Assembly (NCBI GenBank): GCA_040902855.1
Contig: JBBDWN010000088.1
Coordinates: forward strand, 1-24,274
From: DATHWB01 sp040902855
GTDB taxonomy: Bacteria; Actinomycetota; Acidimicrobiia; Spongiisociales; ZC4RG35
Length of the DNA stretch: 24,274 nucleotides
Reading direction: 5' to 3'
Part shown: positions 1 through 7,841 of the stretch, one piece after another
How the letters are laid out: each line of letters opens with the position of its first letter
Position numbering within the stretch: position 1 is the stretch's first letter
Position numbers and translations under genes: made by a program
Notes under the pieces: model-generated
The model's database searches: none
What the model was told of the DNA's origin: nothing
Seen by the model: the letters and a program-made list of their open reading frames with translations, nothing else

Positions 1-143
1 GCTAGGTCGCCGTGGCCAACTTCGAGACCGGTCTCAATGTGTGCGATTTCAACGGCAGCCGGCTCACTGAATTCGTACGATTGCGGGCGAGTCGGGAGGG
101 CAGGGGGACCTTCCGACAGAGCGGAGACAACACAAGGAGTGCC

Positions 144-1340
144 GTGAACACCCATCCCCTCAGATCATCGGTTGACCTGCTCTTCCGCAGCGCGCTCGTG
201 ATCTTCCTCGTCACGATCGTCATCGGAATCCTGAACGGCATGGACCTTTGGGATCCAACCCACGAGATGGTGCTCACCCACGTACACGCCGGCACACTCG
301 GGTGGATCACGCTCTCGGTGGTCGGCGTCGCCCTGCTCCTGTTCGGCGAAGGCTCCGACGGCGCGGCAGTACAGGCAACCAGTCGAATGACGAATGCGCT
401 GGTCGGTGCGACGGTCCTGTACGTGATCGCGTTCGCCACGACCACGGGCATCTTCCGCCCGATTGCCGGCACGCTCATGCTGGTGGCGATCGTGTGGGCA
501 TTCGTCTGGGTCGCCCAGAGATGGTCGGCCACCACGAGGACGGTTCCCGTGTTGGCACTGTTCCTCTCGATGATCTCGCTCGTCATCGGAGCAGTGCTCG
601 GCGTCATTCTCGGGCTATTCATCGCCAGGGGCGAAGTCCCCGGTCTCGATACCGAGACCGCGACAAACCTCGGGGGCGCCCATCCCGCCGCAATGTTGAC
701 CGGCTACCTCCTGTTGGCAGGCATCGCCATCGCCGAGTGGCGGCTGTCCGATCGGCCCGCTCTTGCATCCGAGTCGAAGCTCGGAGCCGGAACGGCGTGG
801 GGACTGTTCGTCGCCGGCTTGCTCTTCAACGCCGCATTCATCTTCGACATCGAGGCCCTCATCCAGGTGGCCTCGCTCCTGCAGGTGGTCGCCGTCGTGA
901 TCTTCGTCTCCCGCATGTGGCGATACCTGACCCCGAGCGCCTGGAAGGGTGCGGGTGTCTCTGTCTACGCCAAGCTGGCGACGGTGTACCTCGTGATCGG
1001 CGTGGCGCTCCTCGTGTACGTGGTTCAACTCTTCGTCAGCGGGGAACTCAACCCTGAGACCGGGGAAGGCCCGGTCGGGGTTCTCATCGCCTTCGACCAC
1101 GCGATGTTCCTCGGGGTGATGACGAACGCGCTGTTCGCCGGTCTGGCGCTGGGTCTCGTCTACGACACGATGCAACAAGTCGTCGTCTGGGGCGTGAACG
1201 TCGGCTTGGCCGGATTCTTGGTGGGTTTGGTCACCGACCAAGCGGCCCTCAAGCGGATCTTCACTCCGATCATGGGTCTGGCGCTCATTCTCGCCGTCGT
1301 CGTGTTCCTCCGTGCCCGGCCGGTGACCGCATCCGTCTGA
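144..1340 (+). CDS. Haem-copper oxidase subunit I-like multi-pass membrane protein
   Basis: The protein has 398 residues and is almost entirely hydrophobic, with roughly 11-12 predicted membrane segments. Histidines sit in membrane-helix contexts: H40, H46 and H48 (pattern HVHAGTLGW, like the helix II low-spin haem motif of cbb3/NorB relatives), H180 (GGAHPAAML) and H319 (FDHAMFLG). This resembles the short stand-alone proteins annotated as cbb3-type oxidase subunit I-like, but the full set of copper-site ligands is not evident, so oxidase activity is not shown. The start is taken as GTG at 144, with AAGGAG at 134-139 just upstream. The reading frame is open further upstream to an ATG at 12, but that extension is polar and unlike the family. 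It overlaps the downstream cytochrome c gene, suggesting the pair acts together in electron transfer or haem-based sensing. An NnrS-like role is an alternative. Confidence 0.6.
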   Translation: MNTHPLRSSVDLLFRSALVIFLVTIVIGILNGMDLWDPTHEMVLTHVHAGTLGWITLSVVGVALLLFGEGSDGAAVQATSRMTNALVGATVLYVIAFATTTGIFRPIAGTLMLVAIVWAFVWVAQRWSATTRTVPVLALFLSMISLVIGAVLGVILGLFIARGEVPGLDTETATNLGGAHPAAMLTGYLLLAGIAIAEWRLSDRPALASESKLGAGTAWGLFVAGLLFNAAFIFDIEALIQVASLLQVVAVVIFVSRMWRYLTPSAWKGAGVSVYAKLATVYLVIGVALLVYVVQLFVSGELNPETGEGPVGVLIAFDHAMFLGVMTNALFAGLALGLVYDTMQQVVVWGVNVGLAGFLVGLVTDQAALKRIFTPIMGLALILAVVVFLRARPVTASV

Positions 1341-1723
1341 TCGTCCTGGCCTGCATCGTCGTCACGGCAGCGTGCCAGTCGACGCCGACCGATCCGGACA
1401 TGCTGGGCGGGCGCGAGGTCTTTCCCACATGTGCCGCCTGTCACGGCACCGACGGTTCGGGCGGAGCCGGCCCGAGCCTCGCAAGTGTGCGTGAGACATT
1501 TCCCGACTGTGAGACCCACGTGCAGTGGATACGGCTCGGATCAGAAGGATGGAAGAGCGAGGTCGCACCGACCTACGGCGCCCAAGACGCTGCGGTCGAT
1601 CAGGTCATGCCTGCGTTCGGCACGCTTGACGAGACAGCCCTGAGGAGAGTCGCGATGTACGAACGGGTCCGCTTCGGTGGAAGCGAACCGGACGCTGAAC
1701 GCGTCGCCTGCGGCTTGTCCTGA
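1337..1723 (+). CDS. Small lipoprotein c-type cytochrome (non-standard start)
   Basis: A class I-like mono-haem cytochrome c. The haem-binding motif CAACH is at residues 32-36 and a probable axial methionine is M91 (VMPAF), counting from the CTG at 1337. The first ATG in frame (1400) lies after the haem protein's natural leader. Upstream of it the same frame encodes a hydrophobic stretch ending VTAAC (residues 9-13), which looks like a lipobox with C13 as the lipidated cysteine. No ATG, GTG or TTG precedes that leader in frame. CTG at 1337 overlaps the TGA of the preceding gene, and GGTGA at 1322-1326 could serve as ribosome-binding site. The coupling suggests co-expression with the oxidase-like gene. 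The cytochrome identity is firm and the start is not. A small assembly indel hiding the true start is an alternative. Confidence 0.72.
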   Translation: MIVLACIVVTAACQSTPTDPDMLGGREVFPTCAACHGTDGSGGAGPSLASVRETFPDCETHVQWIRLGSEGWKSEVAPTYGAQDAAVDQVMPAFGTLDETALRRVAMYERVRFGGSEPDAERVACGLS

Positions 1724-1754
1724 ATTTTCCGGCTCAGTCGGGCCGTTTCAGGAC
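1717..1754. terminator. Bidirectional hairpin across two convergent stop codons
   Basis: GTCCTGAA (1717-1724) pairs perfectly with TTCAGGAC (1747-1754), and an inner CGGC (1730-1733) pairs with GCCG (1742-1745). The structure spans the stop codons of the cytochrome gene and of the facing aminotransferase gene, which are only 10 bases apart. It has short T runs rather than a long U tract, so a bidirectional terminator is an inference. Confidence 0.5.
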
Positions 1755-2900
1755 GTCGACGACTGCGGCCGCCGCCCGCTCGCACTCGTCGAGCGTCGGG
1801 ACGAGGGCGAGGCGGAGGAAGCCCTCCCCGCCGGGACCGAATGCCCGGCCGGGAGAAACAACGATCCCCGCTTGCAGCAGCCGTTCCGCGGCGCGGACGT
1901 CATCATCGACTCTCAGCCACACGTACAGACCTGCTTCTGACCCCACCACCTCGAGGTCGGCGGCTCCGAAGCGATCCCGGAGCACGCGGCGCTTGGCGGT
2001 GAAGACCTCCCGCCGTTCGGCTGCGTGGGCGTCATCCGACCACGCCGCGATCGCGGCCGCCTGGGTGTATTCGGGAGCAGCAGTACCTGTCGCCGTTCTC
2101 AGCATGGTCAGTGCGGCGATCGCTTCGGGATCGCCCACGATCGCCCCCGCCCTGTATCCGGTCATCCCGGAACGCTTGGACAGGCTGAGATACGAGAGCA
2201 CCCCGCTCGATCCGTCCCCTGCCAGTTCGAGGACCGATACGGGCGGGTCCGCCTCGTAGAGATCCGCGTAACACTCGTCGGCGCACAGAAGCGCGCCGGA
2301 GTCCCGAGCCCGGTCGATGAAGGCAGCCAGCACGTGCGGAGGGGTGACCGAACCGGTCGGGTTGTGCGGCGAACACAGCCAGACGAGCCGCGCAGCGGCC
2401 CAGTCCGCATCCGAGATCTGATCCGGCCGGAAGACGAAGTCGCCGCCGAGCGGCACCGCCACCCCGCGGGCGCCGGCCAGCAGGGCGCCGCGTTCGTAGA
2501 TCGGATACCCCGGGGTGGCCCAGACCACCGTGTCGCCCGCTGCTCGATCGACGAACGCGAGAGGCGTGGAGAAGATCGACTCCTTGGACCCGGTGGTCGG
2601 AATGATCTGCGTGCCCGGATCGACGTCGACGGCAAAGCGACGCCGCACATAATCGGCGATGGCGTCTCGCAGCTCAGGAAGCCCCTTCGTGGTCGGATAC
2701 TGCGAAATGGCGGGCACGGCGGCCTTCAGCGCCTCGGCGATGAACGGGGGTGTCGGTTCCCTCGGATCACCGATCGAGAAGTCGATCAGGGGCACGCCGC
2801 GTGCTCGCATGTCGCGGGCGAGGTCCTGGACCCGGGTGACCGGATTGCCGCCGAGGGAGTCGAGGATCGGATTGCGCCGCATCCGCGGCACGGTACTCAT
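1734..2900 (-). CDS. dapC: Succinyldiaminopimelate aminotransferase (DapC-like), PLP-dependent
   Basis: A 388-residue class I/II (fold type I) aminotransferase. Visible landmarks are NPTG (180-183), the D208-x-x-Y211 pair that binds the pyridine ring, the PLP lysine K242 in SLSKRSGMTGYR, R250 near the phosphate, and a C-terminal arginine in GFLRLAL that would hold the substrate carboxylate. The short N-terminus and the SLSKRSGMTGYRAG stretch resemble actinobacterial DapC enzymes, which convert N-succinyl-2-amino-6-oxopimelate to N-succinyl-LL-diaminopimelate in lysine and peptidoglycan synthesis. Substrate specificity cannot be proved from sequence, since related enzymes act on other amino acids. 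The start is ATG at 2900, with no strong ribosome-binding site. It stands alone on the minus strand, converging on the cytochrome gene. Confidence 0.75.
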   Translation of the reverse strand: MSTVPRMRRNPILDSLGGNPVTRVQDLARDMRARGVPLIDFSIGDPREPTPPFIAEALKAAVPAISQYPTTKGLPELRDAIADYVRRRFAVDVDPGTQIIPTTGSKESIFSTPLAFVDRAAGDTVVWATPGYPIYERGALLAGARGVAVPLGGDFVFRPDQISDADWAAARLVWLCSPHNPTGSVTPPHVLAAFIDRARDSGALLCADECYADLYEADPPVSVLELAGDGSSGVLSYLSLSKRSGMTGYRAGAIVGDPEAIAALTMLRTATGTAAPEYTQAAAIAAWSDDAHAAERREVFTAKRRVLRDRFGAADLEVVGSEAGLYVWLRVDDDVRAAERLLQAGIVVSPGRAFGPGGEGFLRLALVPTLDECERAAAAVVDVLKRPD

Positions 2901-3017
2901 GAGTCGAACTGGCCCGCCGAATGAAGGAGCGAGATCGCCCGCATCCGACTCACCGACCGTCGCTCATCGTTTCGAGCTCGGATCCAGCGCGAATCCCGAT
3001 TGGTGAGTTCCCGTCGT

Positions 3018-3023
3018 TAGCCT
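3018..3023 (+). promoter_or_regulatory. Candidate -10 box for a leaderless transcript
   Basis: TAGCCT fits the TANNNT pattern of actinobacterial -10 boxes and ends 8 bases before the GTG start at 3032. No ribosome-binding site lies between. The identical hexamer occurs at the same kind of distance before the gene at 10302. No convincing -35 box is visible. Confidence 0.4.
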
Positions 3024-3031
3024 CTCGGCTC

Positions 3032-3427
3032 GTGCCGTACCGCTTCATCTACATCGGACTTGGCTGCATGGCCGTCGCAGTCATCGCGCTCGCATTCGTG
3101 TTCGGCGAGGGTGGCGACCCGGTCGAACTTCCCGAACCGGTCGAGTCCGTCTTCCCGCTCCCCGGCGACGCGGTGCTGATGCAAGCGTTCATCGAAGTGG
3201 ACATGGCGGTTGGCTACACGGTCGACATCTACGTCGATGGGTTCCTCGTCCCCGCAGGCGAAGTCGAATTCGTCGACGCCACCGGCGTCTTCCGATGGTC
3301 TCCGTCACCGGCCAGCCTCTACCTCGACTCGTGGACCCCCGGCGAACACACCGTTCGCATCGTGTGGGACACGGTCGCCGGCCTCCCAGAGAGAGGCGAG
3401 TTCACCTGGACGTTCCGAGTTCAGTGA
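3032..3427 (+). CDS. Small membrane-anchored protein with Ig-like beta-rich domain
   Basis: With GTG 3032 as start the protein has 131 residues: a single N-terminal membrane segment (about residues 6-23) followed by an exported region. That region has a P-L-P-G-D start, alternating hydrophobic strands and a closing pattern (TPGEHTVRIVWD, then GEFTWTFRV) typical of CopC-like or bacterial Ig-like sandwiches. I do not recognise a named family. The frame is open upstream to an ATG at 2921, but that extension is polar, overlaps the divergent aminotransferase promoter area and would bury the membrane anchor. The TAGCCT box 8 bases before the GTG supports the shorter form. The gene converges on ligA with a 12-base gap. 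A role in surface or envelope structure is only a guess. Confidence 0.55.
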   Translation: MPYRFIYIGLGCMAVAVIALAFVFGEGGDPVELPEPVESVFPLPGDAVLMQAFIEVDMAVGYTVDIYVDGFLVPAGEVEFVDATGVFRWSPSPASLYLDSWTPGEHTVRIVWDTVAGLPERGEFTWTFRVQ

Positions 3428-3428
3428 G

Positions 3429-3448
3429 TTCGGCGGTCCTCAGCCGAG
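3429..3448. terminator. Short hairpin between convergent stop codons
   Basis: TCGGC (3430-3434) pairs with GCCGA (3443-3447) around an 8-base loop, between the stop at 3425-3427 and overlapping the ligA stop at 3440-3442. It is weaker than the similar hairpins at 1717 and 18378, and no U tract follows. Confidence 0.3.
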
Positions 3449-5476
3449 AGCCTCGCGGCCGCGTTCCAGGACGGTCAGAAACGTCGACTCGTCGATGATC
3501 GGAACGCCGAGACTCTCCGCCTTCGAGACCTTCGATGCCCCGGGCGACTCGCCAACCACAAGAGCCCTGGTGTTCTTCGAAACCGACCCGGTCACCTTGC
3601 CTCCCCGACGGGTGATCTCGGTGTGAATTTCATCGCGACTGAAGGCGTCGAAAGTCCCCGACACGACGAACGTGAGGCCGTCGAGGACGTCGGACACCTG
3701 GGACTCCTCGGGCTCGGGATCGGACATGCGCACACCGCCTGCACGTAATCTGTCCAACAACCTCCGATTTTCATCCTCGCCGGCCCACTCCAACCAGGCT
3801 GTTGCGATCGTGGGTCCGATTCCGTCGATTGCGAGCAATTCCTCTTCTGACGCCTCCACCAGCCGGTCGATCGATCCGAAGGCCCTGGCGAACTCCTCGG
3901 CGGCTTTCGGACCGACATGGCGGATGCCGAGCGCGATGATGAGGCGGGCGATGGGGCGATCACGAGCCGCCTCCACCCCCGCCATCAGGTTGCTGATCGA
4001 GACCTCACCCCACCCGTCGAAGCCTTCGAAGGAAGCCGGGGTCAGGAAGAAGATGTCGGCGGGGTCTGAGATCAAGTCCTCGTCGATCAGGAGTTGAATG
4101 GTCTTGTAGCCCAGCCCCTCGATGTCCATGGCGCTGCGGCCGGCGAAGAAGAACAGCCACTCCCGGAGTCGCGACGGACAGTGCAGGCCACCAGTGCATC
4201 GTGCCACCTTCTCCCCCTCGGGCCTGACAATCGGGTTCGAGCAGAACGGACAGACCGAGGGCATCGACCAAGGGATCTCGTCTCCGGTCCGCAGGGAGAG
4301 GACCGGACCGACCACCTCGGGAATGACGTCTCCGGCGCGACGCACGACGACGGTGTCGCCGATGCGGACATCCTTCAGGCGAACCTGCTCTTCGTTGTGA
4401 AGCGTGGCGTTGGTCACGTTCGCCCCGCCGACGAAGACGGGTTCGAGGACCGCAAACGGAGTGGCCGCACCCGTTCGTCCCACGTTGATGGCGATGGAAC
4501 GCAGCTTGGTCGTGCGTTCCTCGGGTGCAAATTTGAATGCGATCGCCCACCGAGGTGCACGGGCGGTGAAGCCGAGTCGATCCTGAATGGCGAGCGAGTT
4601 CACCTTCACGACGACACCATCGGTCTGGTACTCGTGGTTGTTCCTCGCCTCCTCGGCGCGAGAGACATAGGCGGCGACACCTTCGATGTCTGACACGATC
4701 TTCGACGCCGGGTTCACCCTGAGACCCAGCGAGGCGAGATAGTCCATGGTCTCGCCGTGTGTCGCGAGATCAGGCCCGCCTTCGACGATTCCTGCCTGGT
4801 ACACCCATATCGACAGACCCCGCTCGTCGGCGATCCGCGGATCCTTCTGACGCACCGATCCGGCTGCGGCGTTGCGCGGGTTGATGAATATCCGCTCTCC
4901 GGCCTCGGCCTGTCTGCTGTTGAGGGATTCGAAGGCCGCGAACGGCATGTAGACCTCACCGCGCACTTCGAGCAGGCTCGGCGGCTTCTCGCCGGACAGC
5001 TCGAGCGGGATCGCTTCGATCATGCGGAGGTTGGCAGTGATGTCCTCACCGGTCGTTCCGTCCCCCCGAGTGGCACCCTGGACCAACGTCCCGTCCTCGT
5101 ACATGAGCGACACTGCAAGCCCGTCGACCTTCAGCTCGCATGAGTACCCGTCGGGCACGTGTTCGATCTGACGGACAATCCGTTCCTCCCAAGCCCGCAG
5201 ATCGTCAACGGTCTCGGCATTGTCGAGGGAAAAGAGTCGCCGTCGATGCACGACAGGAGCGAAGAGCTCCGAGACCGGGCCGCCTACGCGAGCGGTTGGC
5301 GAGTCGGGCGTGATCAGCTCCGGATGCAGCTCTTCGAGCGCCTCGAGTTCCCGAACCAAAGCATCGTATTCGGCGTCGGCGATCTGCGGCTCGTCGAGCA
5401 CGTGGTAGCGGTGACCGTGGTAGTGGATGGCGGCGCGCAACTCTTCTGCCCGGGCGACCGGATCGATCGTGGTCAT
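3440..5476 (-). CDS. ligA: NAD-dependent DNA ligase LigA
   Basis: LigA seals nicks in duplex DNA during replication and repair, using NAD+. All domains are present, numbered from the ATG at 5476 (678 residues): the N-terminal Ia segment with the YH-x-G-H-x-YY-like start, the adenylation domain with catalytic lysine K116 in KVDG, the OB fold, a four-cysteine zinc finger (C409, C412, C427, C433), helix-hairpin-helix repeats around GIGPTIA, and a C-terminal BRCT domain from about residue 597. The frame extends upstream to a TTG at 5503 and a GTG at 5497, neither with a good ribosome-binding site. The ATG gives the usual LigA N-terminus, but the start is not certain. It is the last gene of the pepA-to-ligA minus-strand unit, about 130 bases after mnmA. 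Confidence 0.97.
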   Translation of the reverse strand: MTTIDPVARAEELRAAIHYHGHRYHVLDEPQIADAEYDALVRELEALEELHPELITPDSPTARVGGPVSELFAPVVHRRRLFSLDNAETVDDLRAWEERIVRQIEHVPDGYSCELKVDGLAVSLMYEDGTLVQGATRGDGTTGEDITANLRMIEAIPLELSGEKPPSLLEVRGEVYMPFAAFESLNSRQAEAGERIFINPRNAAAGSVRQKDPRIADERGLSIWVYQAGIVEGGPDLATHGETMDYLASLGLRVNPASKIVSDIEGVAAYVSRAEEARNNHEYQTDGVVVKVNSLAIQDRLGFTARAPRWAIAFKFAPEERTTKLRSIAINVGRTGAATPFAVLEPVFVGGANVTNATLHNEEQVRLKDVRIGDTVVVRRAGDVIPEVVGPVLSLRTGDEIPWSMPSVCPFCSNPIVRPEGEKVARCTGGLHCPSRLREWLFFFAGRSAMDIEGLGYKTIQLLIDEDLISDPADIFFLTPASFEGFDGWGEVSISNLMAGVEAARDRPIARLIIALGIRHVGPKAAEEFARAFGSIDRLVEASEEELLAIDGIGPTIATAWLEWAGEDENRRLLDRLRAGGVRMSDPEPEESQVSDVLDGLTFVVSGTFDAFSRDEIHTEITRRGGKVTGSVSKNTRALVVGESPGASKVSKAESLGVPIIDESTFLTVLERGREALG

Positions 5477-5603
5477 GGCAGCGATGATGCCAGGCACGGA
5501 CAAGAGAGATGCCGCAATCCTTCGCTACCCGTCACTGATGGCGACAGACGCCGACGTCATCATCGACCGGCGCTCCCTCGGCCACGCCTGGAGCGTCGCG
5601 ACG

Positions 5604-6665
5604 TCACGCAGCTCGCCAAGACCGGCTGATCGTGCCGCCGCCGAGCACCTCGTCCCCTCGGTAGAAGGCCGCAGTCTGACCCGGGGCGACCGCTATCTGC
5701 GGTTCTACAAATCCAACCGTGCCATCGCCGGTCCAGATGGCCTCCACCGCTTCGGAGTGAGCCCGGTACTGGACGAGCGTCTTCGCCCCCGGCGCGAGGG
5801 GCCCCGAGGTCCATGTCACTCCGGACAGTTCGAATCCCTCGCTGGTCAGATGATCCCTCGTCCCGATCGTGACCGTCCTCGTCAGCGCGTCCACTGCGAC
5901 GACATAGTGGGGTTCACCGAGTGCGACACCCAACCCGCGCCGCTGGCCGACCGTGAATCCTGCGATCCCGTCGTGGCCACCGACCTCCCGCCCGTCCGTC
6001 GTGACGAGTACCCCAGGCTCCACGGCCTCGGGCGCCTGGCTTCGCAGGAAGGCGCGGTAGTCACGGCGTCCGACGAAGCAGATGTCCATGCTCTCGGCCT
6101 TGTGCGCAGTGCGAAGCCCCAGTTCGGCCGCCAACTCGCGAACTGCAGGCTTTTCGAGATCACCGACCGGAAACCGGACACGTGCGAGCTCGTCCTGGCC
6201 GAGCATCGACAGCACATAGCTCTGGTCCTTCGCCGTGTCCGTCCCACGACGCAACCGATACCGGCCGGCATGACGATCCACTCGTGCGTAGTGACCGGTC
6301 ACGACCACGTCGCAGTCGAATTCGGAAGCCTGGGACATGAGGCGAGAGAACTTCACCGTCCGGTTGCACTCGATGCAAGGGTTGGGCGTCCGACCGGACA
6401 GATAGTCCGAGACGAACCCGTCGATGACGCCCCGCGAAAAGTCCTCGGTGTAGTCGAGCACGTAGTACGGAATGTCGAGCTGGGCGGCGACGCGACGGGC
6501 ATCCTCGGAATCGGAGACCGTGCAACAGCCCGACGTCGGCATCTCGCCGTTCGGACCTGCCCACAACTTGAGAGTGACACCGATCACTTCGTGCCCGTCG
6601 GCCACCATGCGGGCGGCTGCAACGGACGAATCCACGCCCCCAGACATCGCCACGAGCGCCTTCAT
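5604..6665 (-). CDS. mnmA: tRNA-specific 2-thiouridylase MnmA
   Basis: MnmA adenylates and thiolates U34 of the Lys, Glu and Gln tRNAs, taking sulfur that originates from a cysteine desulfurase. The 353-residue product begins with the PP-loop SGGVDSS (residues 8-14). The two catalytic cysteines are C100 (ECNRTVKF) and C196 (ESMDICFVG), with the conserved GHYAR and KDQSYVL segments between, then a C-terminal beta-barrel region. The ATG at 6665 overlaps the TGA of the upstream cysteine desulfurase (ATGA), so the two are translationally coupled, which fits their shared pathway. The frame is open for another 52 codons upstream, but that extension lies inside the desulfurase gene and is not MnmA-like. 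Confidence 0.97.
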   Translation of the reverse strand: MKALVAMSGGVDSSVAAARMVADGHEVIGVTLKLWAGPNGEMPTSGCCTVSDSEDARRVAAQLDIPYYVLDYTEDFSRGVIDGFVSDYLSGRTPNPCIECNRTVKFSRLMSQASEFDCDVVVTGHYARVDRHAGRYRLRRGTDTAKDQSYVLSMLGQDELARVRFPVGDLEKPAVRELAAELGLRTAHKAESMDICFVGRRDYRAFLRSQAPEAVEPGVLVTTDGREVGGHDGIAGFTVGQRRGLGVALGEPHYVVAVDALTRTVTIGTRDHLTSEGFELSGVTWTSGPLAPGAKTLVQYRAHSEAVEAIWTGDGTVGFVEPQIAVAPGQTAAFYRGDEVLGGGTISRSWRAA

Positions 6666-7768
6666 GCGGGAACGCCCGTAGCAATACGAACGGCCTCGGC
6701 CGCGCGTTCTGCGTCTTCGGTAGTCGAGTTCCACCCGAACGAGAACCGGAGATACTCGCGGGGCACGTCGACGCCCATCGCAGCGAGAACATGCGAGATC
6801 GTGTTCGCCCCCGACTGACATGCGGAGGCCGACGAAGCCGCCACCCCGCGTTGGTCGAGCCGTACCAGCATCGTCTCGTTCCGCTGGCCGGCGAAGCGCA
6901 GGTGCGAATGTTGAACGAGCGAATGCTCGCTCGGCACGGTGCGACGGGCGATGTCGGCGACGAGTTCCTCGAAGCGTGCCCGGATCGCCCCGACTCGGTC
7001 CCGGAACATCGGACGGTCGGCGACCGTCGCCTCCACGGCAGCAGCAAGCCCCACCGCACCCGCCACGTTGTGGGTGCCGGAACGTCGCCCCAACTCCTGG
7101 CCGCCTCCGTGCAGCACCGGCTCCAGCCGTACTCCGTCACGTACGTAGAGGACACCGACACCCTTGGGTCCGCCGAACTTGTGACCGGCCAGAGACAACA
7201 GGTCGATCCCGTCGACGGTCACGTCCTCGGAGATGAACGCCTGGACGGCGTCGGTGTGAAGCAACGTTCGCCCATCGAGCAAGGCCGAGATCTCCGACAA
7301 CGGTTGGAGGGTGCCGGTCTCGTTGTTGGCCCACATCACCGAAACGACCCTGGTTTCACCGGTCACTGCTGCCAGCACCCCGTCGGGGTCGACCCTGCCG
7401 ATCGTGTCCACACCGACGACGGCGACCGCACCGCCCAACCGGCGGATGAACTCGGCGGACTCGAGCACCGCCTCGTGTTCTGTGGCAACCGTCACCACAC
7501 CCCCGAACCCCTCGAGCAGCGTCGCTCCCTTGACCGCCAGATTGTCCGCCTCCGTCCCGCCTGCAGTGAAGACGATCTCCTGCGGGCCACAGCCAAGGAC
7601 AGCCGCCACGCGCTCACGCGCCTCCTCGACTGCGTTCTTGGCGCGGCGCGACACCCCGTGGGATCCGGAGGGGTTGCCATACGAGCCGGCGAGGTACGGC
7701 TCCATCGCCTCGCGGACCTCGGGGCGCATCGGCGTGGTCGCCGCATGGTCGAGGTAGACGTAGTTCAC
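6662..7768 (-). CDS. Cysteine desulfurase (NifS/IscS family)
   Basis: The enzyme removes sulfur from cysteine through a PLP and persulfide mechanism, feeding tRNA thiolation and Fe-S assembly. From the GTG at 7768 it has 368 residues and the family N-terminus (YLDHAATTP). The H98-E-A motif, the PLP lysine K197 in LAGHKFGGPKG, and the persulfide cysteine C317 in SSASACQSG are all visible. The open frame continues far upstream, but that sequence is not family-like, and no other good start lies close by. It overlaps mnmA by four bases, so MnmA is the evident partner. No scaffold protein gene (IscU or SufU) is next to it. The symbol is left blank because iscS and nifS cannot be separated here. 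Confidence 0.95.
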   Translation of the reverse strand: MNYVYLDHAATTPMRPEVREAMEPYLAGSYGNPSGSHGVSRRAKNAVEEARERVAAVLGCGPQEIVFTAGGTEADNLAVKGATLLEGFGGVVTVATEHEAVLESAEFIRRLGGAVAVVGVDTIGRVDPDGVLAAVTGETRVVSVMWANNETGTLQPLSEISALLDGRTLLHTDAVQAFISEDVTVDGIDLLSLAGHKFGGPKGVGVLYVRDGVRLEPVLHGGGQELGRRSGTHNVAGAVGLAAAVEATVADRPMFRDRVGAIRARFEELVADIARRTVPSEHSLVQHSHLRFAGQRNETMLVRLDQRGVAASSASACQSGANTISHVLAAMGVDVPREYLRFSFGWNSTTEDAERAAEAVRIATGVPA

Positions 7769-7841
7769 ATCACCGGGGATGTTCGCAGATCCAGGGACCC
7801 ATTCGGAAACGGACTGTGAGCGATCCGTGAGCAGTGTGATC

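Noticed and set aside
24..35. Perfect 12-base palindrome GAGACCGGTCTC, with a related inverted repeat at 642-659
   Set aside because: Several 12-base palindromes are expected by chance in 24 kb, the second copy is inside a gene, and no promoter context supports an operator.
2..622. A minus-strand open frame of 206 codons at the window start
   Set aside because: It lies opposite the oxidase-like gene, whose membrane-helix pattern is clear, and its product is Thr/Ser-rich with no features.
5427..6818. A 463-codon plus-strand open frame opposite mnmA
   Set aside because: Antisense shadow of mnmA; no recognisable motifs.
6666..6821. N-terminal extension of mnmA (52 extra codons)
   Set aside because: It lies within the cysteine desulfurase gene, is arginine-rich and non-homologous; the ATGA overlap start at 6665 gives the standard MnmA N-terminus.
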